Notes: generated by a model from the letters alone, not told the origin. A DNA stretch of 37,257 bases from Gallionella sp. (GCA_030652475.1 JAUSAO010000002.1:1-37257), one strand, 5' to 3'. Shown: positions 14,068 to 24,467, counted from the first letter of the stretch. Program-made: numbers and translations.

Positions 14068-17000
14068 GTGAGTGCCACATTATCTCCCGGCGCCCTGCGC
14101 CGTAAGGCGCGGCTTGACTCACTGACGTCTATTGAATTTCCGGCGGATTTGCCGGTGGTATCGCGGCGTGAGGATCTGGCGCGCGCAATTTCCGGGAATC
14201 AGGTAGTCATCGTCTGTGGTGAGACAGGCTCGGGAAAGACCACGCAGCTGCCCAAAATTTGTCTGACGCTGGGGCGCGGTGTGCTGGGTTGTATCGGGCA
14301 TACACAGCCGCGCAGAGTTGCGGCACGTTCTGTGGCGACGCGCATCGCCGTCGAACTGAAAACCGAACTCGGTGGTCTGGTCGGCTACAAGGTGCGCTTT
14401 CACGATAAGGTCGCTACGGACACGGTTATCAAACTGATGACGGACGGCATATTGCTGGCGGAGATACACAGCGATCCGCTGCTCAAAAGGTACGACACCC
14501 TTATCATCGACGAAGCGCACGAACGGTCGCTTAATATCGATTTTCTGCTGGGTTATCTGAAACAGCTGTTGCCGCGCCGCCCTGACCTCAAGCTCATCAT
14601 CACTTCTGCCACGCTGGATGCGGATCGCTTTGCACGTCATTTCGGTGCGAAGGTGGTCGAGGTGTCGGGGCGCAGCTATCCGGTCGAAACACGCTACCGC
14701 CCTTTGCAGGTTAGTGATGAAGGCGAAGCGCAGAACGTGCCGCAGGCGGTGAGTGCGGCGCTGGACGAGCTGGCGGCAGGCGGGCTACGCGGCGATGTGC
14801 TGGTTTTTCTGCCGGGTGAGCGCGAGATACGCGATACGGCGGAGGTCTTGCGCAAGCATCATCCCAAAGGCATTGAAATATTGCCGCTGTTTTCGCGTCT
14901 GTCGGCAGCCGAGCAGGACAAGGTATTCAAGACGGGCGCGAAGCGCCGTGTTGTTCTTGCGACAAACGTGGCTGAAACGTCGCTAACCGTGCCTAACATC
15001 GGTTATGTAATCGACTGCGGGCTGGCGCGGGTGAATCGTTACAGTATCCGTCAGAAGGTTGAACAACTGCACGTCGAGAAGATTTCCCGCGCAGCTGCGA
15101 ATCAGCGGGCGGGGCGTTGCGGGCGCGTGATGAGCGGTGTTTGCCTGCGTTTGTACGAAGAAGAAGACTTTTTGCTGCGTGATGAATTTACCGACCCGGA
15201 AATTTTCCGTGTATCGCTGGCCACCGTGATATTGCGCATGAGTGCGCTTGAGTTGGGCGATATCGCGGAATTTCCGTTCATTGAGCCACCCACGCCGCGC
15301 ATGATCGCGGACGGCTATCAGCTGCTGGCAGAGCTCAATGCAATTGATGAAGCGCGCAAACTCACTCCGCTGGGGAATGAGCTGGCCAAATTGCCGCTGG
15401 ATCCGAAGATCGCGCGTCTGCTGCTGGCGGGGCGGCAATACCAGTGCTTGACGGAAATTTTGATTATCGCCAGCGCGCTATCAACGCAAGACCCGCGCGA
15501 ACGTCCGCTCGACAAACAGGAGGCGGCGGACACGGCGCATAAACGTTTTGCTGATGAACGATCTGATTTTCTGGCGTTTATCAAGATATGGGCGTGGTTC
15601 GAACAGGCGGTGGCGCACAAGCAATCCAATCGTCTGCTGGCGGAAGAGTGCCGCAAAAATTTCCTGTCTCCGTTGCGCCTGCGCGAGTGGCGCGAGTTGC
15701 ATCAGCAGTTGCACACGCAGGTCGCCGAGATGGGTATGCGCAGCGACGTAAAACTTTTGTCCGGGCACCCGAATGAATTGCCGGCCTCCTATGAGCAGAT
15801 ACACAAAGCTTTGCTGTGTGGGCTGCTCGGCAATATCGGCATGAAGGGTATGGAAGGCAATGAATATCTGGGCGCGCGCGGCATCAAATTCTTTATTGCG
15901 CCCAATTCGGTGCTGGCGAAAAAGGGCGGTAAGTGGGTGATGGCGGGCGAATTGATCGAGACGCATCGCCTGTACGCACGCACCGTGGCGCGCATTGAGC
16001 CGGAGTGGCTGGAGGAGACCGGCGGCCATCTGATCAAGCGTCATTATTACGATCCGCACTGGGAGAAGAAGTCGGCGCAAGTGGTGGCGTTCGAGCGCAG
16101 CACCTTGCACGGTCTGTTGCTCAATGCCAAAAAACGCGTGCATTACGGGCCGATGAACGTGCCGGAATCGCGCGAGGTGTTCATTCGTCAGGCACTGGTG
16201 GGGGGTGAATTCGACACGCGTGCGCCGTTTTTTACACATAACCAGAAATTGATCGCGGAAATTGAGGCGCTGGAACACAAGGCGCGCCGTCCCGATGTGC
16301 TGGTGGACGATGAGCTGATCTTCGCGTTTTACCACAGCCGTATCGCGGCGCACATCCACAACGGTGCTACCTTCGAGGTGTGGCGTCGTGAGGCTGAGCG
16401 CACGGATGCGAAATTGCTGTATCTGAGAAAAGACGACCTGATGCGCCACGAGGCGGCGGGCATCACCACCGACCAGTTTCCGCCGCAGCTTAAAATCGAT
16501 AGTGTCGGTTTTGCGCTGAGCTACAACTTTTCGCCGGGCAAAAACGACGACGGCATTACGCTGACTGTGCCGCTGGCACTGATCAATCAGGTGTCGGCCA
16601 CACGTTGCGAGTGGCTAGTGCCAGGTCTGTTGGCCGAAAAGGTCGTGCAACTGATCAAGACACTGCCGCAAAAGATACGCCGAAATCTGGTTCCTGTGCC
16701 GGAATTTGCCGCCGCTTTCTGTCGAGACGTGCCATCCGCCAATACACCGCTGTTGCAGGCATTGGCGCGCTATATACGTGAGCAGAAACAACTGGATGTG
16801 CTGCTGGATGCGTTCCGTCTGGAGCAATTACCGGCACATTTGCTGATGAATTTTCGCGTAATGGATGAGCATGGCCGCCAGTTGGGGCTTTCGCGTAATT
16901 TTTTGCAACTGCACAGTGAGCATGCGCCGCGTGCCGCACCGCTAATCGCTGCTGTGACCGTGGATAAACAAGAGGCGCTTAGCGAGCAGCGCTGCACTTC

Positions 17001-17826
17001 ATGGAGTTTCGGCGCATTCAGTGAGACGCGTCTGGTGAAGCGCGCCGGACAAGAAATCACACTGTTCAACGCGCTGGTGGACGACAGGGATGCGGTGGTA
17101 CTGCGCGCGTTCGATACGCGTGATGCGGCGCAAACTGCGCACCGTAGCGGGTTGCGCCGACTGTTCATGCTGCTGTTCAAGGAGCAGGTGAAATATCTGG
17201 AAAAGAATCTGCCTGATGCGCAACGTCTGGGCATGTTGTTCATGCCATTCGGTACGCAGCAGGAATTGCATCAGCAGTTACTGGCGATGGCGTTTGAACG
17301 CGCCTGTCTGAATGATCCGCTGCCGACTAATGAGACGGAATTTAACGCGCGTGCCAAAGAAGCCAAGAACCGCCTGCTGCTGATCGCGCAGGAACTGGCA
17401 CGGCTGGTGCTGGGAGTGCTCACCGAGCATCAGGCGTTGCAAAAAAGTCTGCCGCAACTGAAAGCGCACAATCAGGCGCATCAGGACATACGCGCACAAC
17501 TGGAATTTCTGCTGCATGGGGGATTTATTCGAGATACGCCTTATGAGCGTCTGCAGCATGTGCCGCGTTATCTCAAGGCGATCAATCTGCGCATCGAAAA
17601 ATTGCGCAGCAATCCGGCGCGTGATGCGCAATGCATGGCGCAGCTGCAACCGTTATTACACGCCCTGCAAAAAATTCGTCAGGCGCAGCAACACGATCCG
17701 CGGGTAGATGAGTTTGCCTGGTTATTGCAGGAATTGCGCGTATCGTTGTTTGCGCAGGAGTTGAAGACGCCGGTCATCGTCTCGGTGAAACGGCTGGAAA
17801 AGATGCTGGCTGCACTGAGAATTTAA
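14068..17826 (+). CDS. hrpA: ATP-dependent RNA helicase HrpA
   Basis: A DEAH-box helicase of 1252 residues, close to the usual length of about 1300. Walker A GETGSGKT is at 51-58, the DEAH box at 148-151 and motif III SAT at 180-182; motif VI appears as QRAGRCGR. Helicase-associated and OB-fold regions follow, then a long C-terminal DUF3418-type domain. HrpA resolves stalled or collided ribosomes and remodels mRNA in E. coli; the same role here is inferred from family. The start is GTG 14068 without a clear Shine-Dalgarno. The reading frame is intact throughout. Confidence 0.96.
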   Translation: MSATLSPGALRRKARLDSLTSIEFPADLPVVSRREDLARAISGNQVVIVCGETGSGKTTQLPKICLTLGRGVLGCIGHTQPRRVAARSVATRIAVELKTELGGLVGYKVRFHDKVATDTVIKLMTDGILLAEIHSDPLLKRYDTLIIDEAHERSLNIDFLLGYLKQLLPRRPDLKLIITSATLDADRFARHFGAKVVEVSGRSYPVETRYRPLQVSDEGEAQNVPQAVSAALDELAAGGLRGDVLVFLPGEREIRDTAEVLRKHHPKGIEILPLFSRLSAAEQDKVFKTGAKRRVVLATNVAETSLTVPNIGYVIDCGLARVNRYSIRQKVEQLHVEKISRAAANQRAGRCGRVMSGVCLRLYEEEDFLLRDEFTDPEIFRVSLATVILRMSALELGDIAEFPFIEPPTPRMIADGYQLLAELNAIDEARKLTPLGNELAKLPLDPKIARLLLAGRQYQCLTEILIIASALSTQDPRERPLDKQEAADTAHKRFADERSDFLAFIKIWAWFEQAVAHKQSNRLLAEECRKNFLSPLRLREWRELHQQLHTQVAEMGMRSDVKLLSGHPNELPASYEQIHKALLCGLLGNIGMKGMEGNEYLGARGIKFFIAPNSVLAKKGGKWVMAGELIETHRLYARTVARIEPEWLEETGGHLIKRHYYDPHWEKKSAQVVAFERSTLHGLLLNAKKRVHYGPMNVPESREVFIRQALVGGEFDTRAPFFTHNQKLIAEIEALEHKARRPDVLVDDELIFAFYHSRIAAHIHNGATFEVWRREAERTDAKLLYLRKDDLMRHEAAGITTDQFPPQLKIDSVGFALSYNFSPGKNDDGITLTVPLALINQVSATRCEWLVPGLLAEKVVQLIKTLPQKIRRNLVPVPEFAAAFCRDVPSANTPLLQALARYIREQKQLDVLLDAFRLEQLPAHLLMNFRVMDEHGRQLGLSRNFLQLHSEHAPRAAPLIAAVTVDKQEALSEQRCTSWSFGAFSETRLVKRAGQEITLFNALVDDRDAVVLRAFDTRDAAQTAHRSGLRRLFMLLFKEQVKYLEKNLPDAQRLGMLFMPFGTQQELHQQLLAMAFERACLNDPLPTNETEFNARAKEAKNRLLLIAQELARLVLGVLTEHQALQKSLPQLKAHNQAHQDIRAQLEFLLHGGFIRDTPYERLQHVPRYLKAINLRIEKLRSNPARDAQCMAQLQPLLHALQKIRQAQQHDPRVDEFAWLLQELRVSLFAQELKTPVIVSVKRLEKMLAALRI

Positions 17827-17856
17827 TTGCATCAGAATCATGCTAAGTCGCTGCGT

Positions 17857-17862
17857 TATAAT
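17857..17862 (+). promoter_or_regulatory. Candidate -10 element upstream of maeB
   Basis: A perfect TATAAT (17857-17862) followed by a GC-rich discriminator lies 29 nt before the maeB ATG, in the 65-bp gap after hrpA. No good -35 hexamer stands at 16-18 bp, so an activator may be needed, or the site may be fortuitous. Confidence 0.4.
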
Positions 17863-17891
17863 CGCCGCGAGTTTCGATAAACGAGGAAATT

Positions 17892-20162
17892 ATGGACAAG
17901 CAATTGCGCGAAGCTGCGCTGCAATATCACCGCCAGGCACCGGCCGGCAAAATATCTGTTAATGCAACCAAGCCGATGATTACCCAGCGCGATCTGGCGC
18001 TGGCTTATTCGCCCGGTGTGGCGGCGGCCTGCGAGTTGATCGTGGAAAATCCGGCTGAGGTGCGCAATATGACGGCACGCGGCAATCTGGTCGCGGTAAT
18101 TACCAATGGCACGGCGGTGCTGGGACTGGGTGCGATAGGCCCGCTGGCGGCCAAGCCGGTGATGGAAGGCAAGGGCGTGCTGTTCAAAAAGTTCGCCGGT
18201 ATTGATGTGTTCGATCTGGAAATTGCCGAGCTCGATCCGGATAAGCTGGTGGATATTATCGCCTCGCTTGAGCCGACGTTTGGCGGCATCAATCTGGAAG
18301 ACATCAAGGCGCCGGAATGTTTTTACATCGAGCGCAAGTTGCGCGAGCGCATGAAAATCCCGGTGTTTCATGACGACCAGCACGGCACCGCCATCATCGT
18401 CGGTGCGGCTTTGCTGAATGGCATGAAGGTGGTAAACAAGGATATCGCCAGCATTAAACTGGTGGTGTCCGGTGCGGGCGCTGCGGCGTTGGCGTGCCTT
18501 GATATGCTGGTGGGACTGGGCGTGCGCATGGATAACATCATCGTCACTGACATCAAGGGCGTGGTTTATAAAGGCCGTGTCGAGGAGATGGATGACAACA
18601 AGGCGCGTTTTGCTGTAGATACCGCCGCGCGCACGCTGGGTGAGGTGATTGCGGGAGCGGACGTGTTTTTGGGTTTGTCGGCGGGTGGCGTATTGAAGCC
18701 GGAAATGGTTACGCAGATGGCGGACAAACCGCTGATTTTTGCGCTGGCCAATCCTACGCCCGAGATATTACCTGAGCTGGCCCATGCCGTGCGGCCAGAC
18801 GCGATACTGGCGACCGGGCGCTCGGACTATCCGAATCAGGTGAATAACGCACTGTGTTTCCCGTATATTTTCCGGGGCGCGCTGGATGTGGGGGCAACCA
18901 CCATCAATGAAGCCATGAAGCAGGCGGCTGTTCATGCGATTGCCGAACTGGCTGGCGCCGAGCAATCCGAAGAGGTGGCGGCGGCGTACGGCGATGACAA
19001 TTTATCCTTTGGCGCAGATTATCTGATTCCCAAACCCTTCGATCCACGCCTGATTACGCGCATCGCGCCTGCCGTGGCGCAAGCCGCGATGGATAGCGGC
19101 GTGGCCGAGCGGCCGATAGCCGATATGTCCGCTTATCGCGAGCAACTGGCCAGCTTTGTGTATCAATCCAACATGCTGATGAAACCGGTCTTCGACGCGG
19201 CTAAACGTGCGCCGAAACGTCTGGTGTATGCGGAAGGCGAGGATATGCGGGTGTTGCACGCAGTGCAGACCGTGGTGGACGAAGGTCTGGCTTACCCGAT
19301 ACTGGTTGGTCGTCCTGCGGTCATAGAACAACGTATCACCAAGCTGGGTTTGCGCATCCGGGCGGGCGTGGATTTCGAGCTGGTGAATCCCGAAAGTGAT
19401 CCTCGTTTTCGCGAGTACTGCAACGAATATCATTCCCTGATGCAGCGCCGTGGCGTGACGCCGGAAGCGGCCAAGCGCGAGATGCGTCGTCGCACCAGCC
19501 TGATTGCGGCGATGCTGGTGCGCATGAATTCGGCGGACGCGATGTTGTGCGGCACGATTTCGCAGCCGCTGCATCATTTGCCCTATATTGATCAGGTTAT
19601 CGGACATAGCCCGGGCGTCAATATATATGCGACGATGAACATTTTGATGCTGCAGCATCACACCCTGTTTATCTGCGACACCTATGTCAATCTGGATCCG
19701 AATGCAGAACAGATCGTAGAGATGACGCTGCTGGCGGCTGAAGAAGTGCGTCGTTTCGGTCTGACGCCGAAAGTTGCGTTATTGTCGCACTCCAATTTTG
19801 GCAGTCATGACAATGCATCGGCGCATAAAATGAGCCGGGCGCGTGAATTGCTGGAGCAGCAGGCACCTGAACTGGAAGTCGAAGGTGAAATACATGGCGA
19901 TGCCGCGCTGTCGGAGAGTCTGCGCCTGACGATATTCCCGAACGCGCGCCTGAAAGGCGAGGCGAATCTGCTGATCATGCCGAATCTGGATGCCGCCAAC
20001 ATTGCCTATAATTTGCTCAAGTTGACGGGAGGTGATGGTGATAGTATCGGATCAATCTTGCTGGGCGCCAACAAGTCGGCGCACATTTTGACGTCATCCG
20101 CGACAGTACGCCGTATCGTGAACATGAGTGCGCTGGCGGTTGCCGCTGTTAAAACTCATTAA
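17892..20162 (+). CDS. maeB: NADP-dependent malic enzyme with phosphotransacetylase-like domain
   Basis: MaeB decarboxylates malate to pyruvate with NADP reduction. The malic-enzyme part (about 1-425) has [14 protein letters not shown], the catalytic FHDDQHGTA segment (159-167) and the Rossmann motif GAGAAA (194-199). The C-terminal part (about 430-756) is a phosphate acetyltransferase-like domain that in this family acts as a regulatory module. The 756-residue length is standard for the hybrid enzyme. GAGG lies just before the ATG. Together with ppsR-ppsA at the right end, the window holds two nodes of the pyruvate/phosphoenolpyruvate/C4 interchange, though they are far apart. Confidence 0.96.
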   Translation: MDKQLREAALQYHRQAPAGKISVNATKPMITQRDLALAYSPGVAAACELIVENPAEVRNMTARGNLVAVITNGTAVLGLGAIGPLAAKPVMEGKGVLFKKFAGIDVFDLEIAELDPDKLVDIIASLEPTFGGINLEDIKAPECFYIERKLRERMKIPVFHDDQHGTAIIVGAALLNGMKVVNKDIASIKLVVSGAGAAALACLDMLVGLGVRMDNIIVTDIKGVVYKGRVEEMDDNKARFAVDTAARTLGEVIAGADVFLGLSAGGVLKPEMVTQMADKPLIFALANPTPEILPELAHAVRPDAILATGRSDYPNQVNNALCFPYIFRGALDVGATTINEAMKQAAVHAIAELAGAEQSEEVAAAYGDDNLSFGADYLIPKPFDPRLITRIAPAVAQAAMDSGVAERPIADMSAYREQLASFVYQSNMLMKPVFDAAKRAPKRLVYAEGEDMRVLHAVQTVVDEGLAYPILVGRPAVIEQRITKLGLRIRAGVDFELVNPESDPRFREYCNEYHSLMQRRGVTPEAAKREMRRRTSLIAAMLVRMNSADAMLCGTISQPLHHLPYIDQVIGHSPGVNIYATMNILMLQHHTLFICDTYVNLDPNAEQIVEMTLLAAEEVRRFGLTPKVALLSHSNFGSHDNASAHKMSRARELLEQQAPELEVEGEIHGDAALSESLRLTIFPNARLKGEANLLIMPNLDAANIAYNLLKLTGGDGDSIGSILLGANKSAHILTSSATVRRIVNMSALAVAAVKTH

Positions 20163-20220
20163 CGGGCATGCCCGTTCCCCTCGCCCCAACCCTCTCCCGT
20201 GCTACGGGCGAGGGGGCAAT
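20161..20220. repeat. Palindromic intergenic repeat (CCCTC...GAGGG type)
   Basis: A perfect palindrome AACGGGCATGCCCGTT (20161-20176) begins within the maeB stop codon. It is followed by the inverted repeat CCCCTCGCCC (20177-20186) and GGGCGAGGGG (20206-20215). The second unit belongs to the widespread class of pyrimidine/purine-rich intergenic repeats with CCCTCTCCC-type arms. It may also fold in RNA and limit read-through from maeB, but has no T-run. Confidence 0.65.
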
Positions 20221-20257
20221 CGAGTCGCTGCGCGAGTTTAATATTTAAGGAGATGAA

Positions 20258-20482
20258 ATGAACAAGCAGGAAGCTGAATTACTGGGCGACGAAATTGAGA
20301 TGCTGATGCAGGAACGCGCCATGTTGTTGAAAGTGGTCGGGGCGGCGGCGGTATTGATTTCGCATTCCACGGTACAGGATTTGTCGGATGAGGTGGTGGA
20401 ATGTGCCGAAAAGCTGTCAAAGGCGCTTAATGCATTGCGTGAAGAAACGCTCAAGGACGCGCTGGAAGCGGTGCAGACCTGA
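20258..20482 (+). CDS. Small helical protein of unknown function upstream of the CZB diguanylate cyclase
   Basis: A 74-residue acidic protein that I do not recognise. It is predicted to be mainly helical: an amphipathic heptad-like N terminus (LLGDEIEMLMQERAMLL), a short hydrophobic centre (VVGAAAVLISHS) and an acidic C-terminal helix, so a coiled-coil or small oligomer is plausible. A strong AAGGAG (20248-20253) precedes the ATG, and codon use looks native, so the gene is likely real. It ends 12 nt before the start chosen for the diguanylate cyclase, which points to co-transcription and perhaps joint function. Confidence 0.75.
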   Translation: MNKQEAELLGDEIEMLMQERAMLLKVVGAAAVLISHSTVQDLSDEVVECAEKLSKALNALREETLKDALEAVQT

Positions 20483-20494
20483 GTGGAAATACAT

Positions 20495-21394
20495 ATGCAA
20501 CGGAAACACACAAAATCGATAGATGCAAATGCAGCGTTGTCGATTGTTAAAGAGCTGGACCGCGCGCTTGCGATGCATCAGCACTGGATGAAAGATTTTT
20601 ACCGCCTGATTATTTGCGAAGAACCCGTACCGCCCAGTTGCATGAACCAGGACGCACACTTGCGGTGCGATTTCGGGCGCTGGTATGACTCGCTGGATGC
20701 GGAAACGTTATTGCAGGTGCCGAATGTCAGGCTGTTGGGCGAACCGCACAAGGCGATGCATGATTCAGCACGAAAATTGCTTGATTCGCTGCCTTTGGGC
20801 AATGAAGCGCGCAAAACCAGTTATCTGATTTTTGTGGATAATGCACTGGATTTCAGGCAGGCCATCCATCATTGTCAAAGCGAACTGTTGCAGCGAGTCT
20901 GCACAGTCGATCATCTGACGGGTGCATGGAACAGACATACGATGGAATCCAGACTCCGCGAGGAGGCCGAACGCATTAGTCGTGGTTCACCGCCCTGTGT
21001 AATTTGTATGATTGATATTGATCATTTCAAGGTGGTGAATGATCAGTATGGGCACCCGGCGGGCGACAAGGCATTAAGTACGGTGGCGCGTTTCCTGATG
21101 GAAAACCTGAGAATTTACGACATTACCTTCAGATATGGCGGCGAAGAGTTCCTGGTTTGTCTGCCTGACACGCAACTCGCTGAGGCTGAGCAACTCTTGA
21201 ATCGTCTTCGCGTCGAGCTGTCCGATTATCCGATACAGATAACCGAAAGCAAGGTGATTAAGGTTAGCGCCTCTTTCGGTATAGCCTCGTTAAATGCGGG
21301 TGAATCGGTTTCTGATGTCGTTGAGCGAGCCGACCACGCCTTGTTGTGTGCAAAAAGCCAGGGGCGAAATCGTGTTTGCGTGTGGGATATTTAG
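20495..21394 (+). CDS. Diguanylate cyclase with zinc-binding CZB domain (DgcZ-like)
   Basis: The N-terminal chemoreceptor zinc-binding (CZB) domain has H28, C58 (in CDFGRW), H85 and H89. These spacings (30, 27 and 4) are identical to the zinc ligands of E. coli DgcZ. The C-terminal GGDEF domain has the active-site motif GGEEF (215-219) and an RxxD product-inhibition site (206-209) exactly five residues ahead. It should make cyclic di-GMP under control of zinc. I chose ATG 20495 because a purine-rich GAGTGGA lies 8 nt upstream; GTG 20483 would add four residues without a ribosome binding site. No membrane segment is present, so it is cytoplasmic. The 299-residue size matches DgcZ (296). Confidence 0.92.
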   Translation: MQRKHTKSIDANAALSIVKELDRALAMHQHWMKDFYRLIICEEPVPPSCMNQDAHLRCDFGRWYDSLDAETLLQVPNVRLLGEPHKAMHDSARKLLDSLPLGNEARKTSYLIFVDNALDFRQAIHHCQSELLQRVCTVDHLTGAWNRHTMESRLREEAERISRGSPPCVICMIDIDHFKVVNDQYGHPAGDKALSTVARFLMENLRIYDITFRYGGEEFLVCLPDTQLAEAEQLLNRLRVELSDYPIQITESKVIKVSASFGIASLNAGESVSDVVERADHALLCAKSQGRNRVCVWDI

Positions 21395-21456
21395 CCTATA
21401 CCCTGCCTGAATCGTTAACGCTTTTTGTTGCAGATGGTTTGTCTCCCGCTTGGTGG

Positions 21457-22068
21457 TTATTTCTTAATCCAGTCCAGCATAAACCCCCATTGTTCCAGCT
21501 CGCGTTCGGCCAGATAGGGTGGCAGGTCGAACAGTGACTTGCCCTCGAAGGCGGCATTGACGTACACCTGCGTTTCACGCAGGTAAGCCAGTATCGGCAG
21601 AGCCGAGTCGGCGAGGAAGTTTTCCAGCATGCTGGCAGCACGGGTGCGCGGGTTCATGCGCATACCGACCACGCCTACCTCGCATTTTCCCTTGCGTATG
21701 TTTTTTTCGTCAGCCAGTATTTTCAGGAAGTCGCGGCTGGCGTTCAGATCGAACAAGGAGGGTGAGACGGGCACGATGATCTTGTGCGCCAGCTTGATGG
21801 CACGCGCCAGGTTCTTGCCGTGCAAACCGGCAGGGCTATCAATCACCAGCGTATCGTTGAGGCAACCTTCACCTTTGGCTGATTCCAGTGTCACAATCTC
21901 AGGCAAGTCGGCCGGGCGTGCAGCGACCCACAGGGAGGCGGACTTTTGCCTGTCCAGGTCAAGTATCGCGACGCGCCTGCCCTGGTTGGCCAGATAGCCC
22001 GCGATGTTGACCGACAGCGTGGTTTTGCCGCTGCCGCCCTTGGGGTTTGCAATCAGTATGGTTTCCAT
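21457..22068 (-). CDS. ParA-like ATPase without a ParB partner
   Basis: A 203-residue MinD/ParA-superfamily ATPase. The deviant Walker A box KGGSGKTT (about 10-17) follows ILIANP, and the Walker B-like TLVIDSPAG and the LDLDRQKSASLW switch region are present. It lacks an N-terminal DNA-binding HTH, as in small orphan ParA proteins that position cargo or plasmid/chromosome DNA. No parB or parS-like gene is adjacent, so the cargo is unknown. It starts 22 nt after the stop of the HerA-like gene and is probably its operon partner. It converges on the diguanylate cyclase gene; the 62-bp gap holds no clear terminator. Confidence 0.87.
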   Translation of the reverse strand: METILIANPKGGSGKTTLSVNIAGYLANQGRRVAILDLDRQKSASLWVAARPADLPEIVTLESAKGEGCLNDTLVIDSPAGLHGKNLARAIKLAHKIIVPVSPSLFDLNASRDFLKILADEKNIRKGKCEVGVVGMRMNPRTRAASMLENFLADSALPILAYLRETQVYVNAAFEGKSLFDLPPYLAERELEQWGFMLDWIKK

Positions 22069-22090
22069 GGTGTGCCGTGACTCCGGTGAA

Positions 22091-23584
22091 TTACCTCCTG
22101 CGGCCGCCTAGTAGCGATCCCAATACGCCGCGTATGATTTCGCGCCCGAGTGCTGAGCCGATAGAGCGCACTGCACTTTTAACCAGTGTTTCGCCGATAC
22201 CCTGACGGCTGCTTGTGCCGCCATCGCCGAAAATTCCGCCCATTAGCCCGCCGATGCCACTGCTCCCGGGAGTTTGCGGCGTCACGGCTTGCGTGCCTTC
22301 CGCTGCCTTGGCGCGTTCTTTCAGAATTTCATAAGCCGATTCGCGATCCAGCGCCTTCTCGTAATGCCCGGCGAGCAACGAGCCTTGTATCACGGCACGG
22401 CGTTCCGCATCGGTGATCGGGCCGATCTGCGCCTGGGGCGGCACGATTAGTGCGCGCTCGACGATGCCGGGCGTGCCTTTTTCGTTCAGACAGGAAACCA
22501 GCGCCTCGCCGACGCCGAGCTCGGTAATGGCGGAGATTTCATCGAGATTCGGGTTGTCGCGCATGGTTTCAGCGGCAGCTTTTACCGCTTTCTGGTCACG
22601 AGGACTGAAGGCGCGCAGCGCATGCTGCACGCGGTTGCCGAGCTGGCCTAGTACCTTATCCGGTACGTCGGCGGGATTCTGCGTGACGAAATAGACGCCT
22701 ACGCCTTTGGAACGGATCAGGCGCACTACTTGCTCGATCTTGTCGAGCAGCGCGACGGGCGCATCGTTGAACAGCAGGTGTGCCTCGTCGAAGAAAAATA
22801 CCAGCCTGGGCTTGGACAGATCGCCCGCTTCCGGCAGGTTTTCGAACAATTCGGCCAGCAGCCACAACAGCATGGTGGAATACACCTTGGGTGAGGTCAT
22901 TAACTGTTCGGCAGCGAGAATGTTGATCATGCCGCAACCGTTTGCGTCGGTCTGCATCAGGTCTTCGATGTTGAGCATCGGTTCGCCGAACAGCTTGTCG
23001 CCGCCCTGCATTTCGATTTGCAGCAGACCGCGCTGAATCGCGCCTATGCTGGCGGTGGAGATGTTGCCGTATTCGGTGGTGAAGTCACTGGCTTTGTCGC
23101 CTACGTTCTGCACCATGGTGCGCAGGTCTTTCAGGTCGAGCAGCAACAGACCGTTGTCATCGGCGATCTTGAATACCAGCGCCAGCACACCCTGTTGCAC
23201 CTCGTTGAGGTTCAGCATGCGCCCGATCAACAGCGGTCCCATGTCGGAAATGGTGGCGCGCAGCGGGTGACCCAGCTTGCCGAATACATCCCAGAATGTC
23301 ACCGGAAATGCACGCGGTGCAAAATCGTCCAGTTTGAGTTGTTCGACGCGTGCGGTAACTTTTGCATTGCCGCCGCCGATTTTGCTTAGCCCGGACAAGT
23401 CGCCTTTGATATCGGACAGGAATACCGGCACGCCATTGCGGCTGAACGATTCGGCCAGTGTTTGTAGCGTGACGGTCTTGCCAGTGCCGGTCGCGCCGGT
23501 GATCAGGCCGTGGCGATTTGCCATCTGCGGTAGCAGGTAAATGTCTTGTTCGGTATTCCTGGCGATGAGAATGGGGACGCTCAT
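22091..23584 (-). CDS. HerA-like/DUF853 (YjgR-type) P-loop ATPase
   Basis: A 497-residue ATPase of the HerA/FtsK branch, of the DUF853 type represented by E. coli YjgR. Walker A GATGTGKT is at 30-37, and [10 protein letters not shown] holds the Walker B with the catalytic glutamate. [30 protein letters not shown] is the conserved sensor region (quoted in part as VTQNPADVP). The C terminus is glycine- and arginine-rich. The open frame extends far upstream, but the start at 23582-23584 gives the family N terminus ([10 protein letters not shown]). Role unknown; HerA proteins are hexameric DNA translocases, often with a nuclease partner, which is not seen here. It is divergent from yebC across 75 bp. 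Confidence 0.9.
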   Translation of the reverse strand: MSVPILIARNTEQDIYLLPQMANRHGLITGATGTGKTVTLQTLAESFSRNGVPVFLSDIKGDLSGLSKIGGGNAKVTARVEQLKLDDFAPRAFPVTFWDVFGKLGHPLRATISDMGPLLIGRMLNLNEVQQGVLALVFKIADDNGLLLLDLKDLRTMVQNVGDKASDFTTEYGNISTASIGAIQRGLLQIEMQGGDKLFGEPMLNIEDLMQTDANGCGMINILAAEQLMTSPKVYSTMLLWLLAELFENLPEAGDLSKPRLVFFFDEAHLLFNDAPVALLDKIEQVVRLIRSKGVGVYFVTQNPADVPDKVLGQLGNRVQHALRAFSPRDQKAVKAAAETMRDNPNLDEISAITELGVGEALVSCLNEKGTPGIVERALIVPPQAQIGPITDAERRAVIQGSLLAGHYEKALDRESAYEILKERAKAAEGTQAVTPQTPGSSGIGGLMGGIFGDGGTSSRQGIGETLVKSAVRSIGSALGREIIRGVLGSLLGGRRR

Positions 23585-23659
23585 GGTGATTTCGGTGGCC
23601 CGTGTTGGGTTAAGGAGGCGGAAATGATAACATCGCCCGATAATTATTTGGAGAACACT

Positions 23660-24385
23660 ATGGCAGGACATAGCAAGTGGGCAAATATCCAGCACCGCAA
23701 GGGTAAGCAGGATGCTAAACGCGGCAAGACCTTCACGCGGCTGATCAAGGAAATTACCGTGGCGGCGCGCATGGGTGGCAGCGATCCGACCGGCAATCCG
23801 CGCCTGCGGCTGGCGATGGACAAGGCCTATGATAACAACATGCCCAAGGATAACGTCGAGCGCGCCATCAAGCGCGGTAGTGGCGAGCTGGAAGGGGTGC
23901 AGTACCTGGAAATACGTTACGAAGGTTATGGTATCAACGGTGCGGCGGTGATGGTGGACTGCATGACCGACAACAAGACGCGCACTGTGGCAGATGTGCG
24001 CCATGCTTTCAGTAAGTTTGGCGGAAATCTGGGTACGGATGGTTCGGTGGCGTTCATGTTCACGCATTGCGGACAGATGATTTTCGCGCCGGGCACGGAT
24101 GAAAACGGTCTGATGGAAGTCGCGCTGGATGCGGGTGCGGAGGATATCAACACTAATGATGACGGCAGTATCGAGGTTATTACCGCGCCGAATGATTTCG
24201 TCGCCGTCAAGCAGGCGCTCGAATCAGCCGGTTACAAGCCGGAATTCGGTGAGGTCATCATGAAACCGGCCAACGAAGTGCTGTTTACCGGCGATGACGC
24301 GGTGAAGATGCAGAAGTTGCTCGACGCGCTGGAAGACCTGGACGATGTGCAGGAAGTGTATACCACGGCGGTGATTGAGGAATGA
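23660..24385 (+). CDS. yebC: YebC/TACO1 family protein
   Basis: A 241-residue YebC family member beginning [20 protein letters not shown], the canonical N terminus. YebC proteins are described both as transcriptional regulators and, more recently, as ribosome-associated factors easing translation of difficult motifs. The assignment to either role here is open. GGAG (23650-23653) lies 6 nt before the ATG; the longer open frame upstream is not needed. The stop codon sits in the first unit of the heptamer array that leads into ruvC. In many proteobacteria yebC precedes ruvC, as here. Confidence 0.96.
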   Translation: MAGHSKWANIQHRKGKQDAKRGKTFTRLIKEITVAARMGGSDPTGNPRLRLAMDKAYDNNMPKDNVERAIKRGSGELEGVQYLEIRYEGYGINGAAVMVDCMTDNKTRTVADVRHAFSKFGGNLGTDGSVAFMFTHCGQMIFAPGTDENGLMEVALDAGAEDINTNDDGSIEVITAPNDFVAVKQALESAGYKPEFGEVIMKPANEVLFTGDDAVKMQKLLDALEDLDDVQEVYTTAVIEE

Positions 24386-24467
24386 GGAATGCGAAGTGCG
24401 GAGTGCGGAGTGCGCAATGACCCCTCAGCTCCGCCCCTCGGCAATCCGCAATCTACAGTCCGCATTC
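24379..24467. repeat. Heptamer repeat array across the yebC-ruvC junction
   Basis: Six imperfect 7-bp units run head to tail: GGAATGA, GGAATGC, GAAGTGC, GGAGTGC, GGAGTGC and GCAATGA (24379-24420). A second set in the opposite orientation (units related to GCAATCC, GCAATCT, ACAGTCC and GCATTCT) follows at about 24440-24467, with a CTCAGCTCCGCCCCTC spacer. The array includes the yebC stop and the likely ruvC start. Translated on the minus strand it gives the [15 protein letters not shown] peptide seen when such repeats are read elsewhere. Confidence 0.7.

Noticed and set aside
15481-16449. 322-codon minus-strand open frame in hrpA
   Set aside because: Shadow of the hrpA coding frame in GC-biased sequence; no recognisable domain or ribosome binding site.
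23546-23659. Upstream extension of yebC
   Set aside because: The family N terminus MAGHSKW begins at 23660 with GGAG 6 nt upstream; the extra codons are not conserved family sequence.
23585-24067. 160-residue N-terminal extension of the HerA-like ATPase
   Set aside because: The extension overlaps the 5' half of yebC on the other strand, has no ATPase-family features, and the canonical N terminus starts at 23584.
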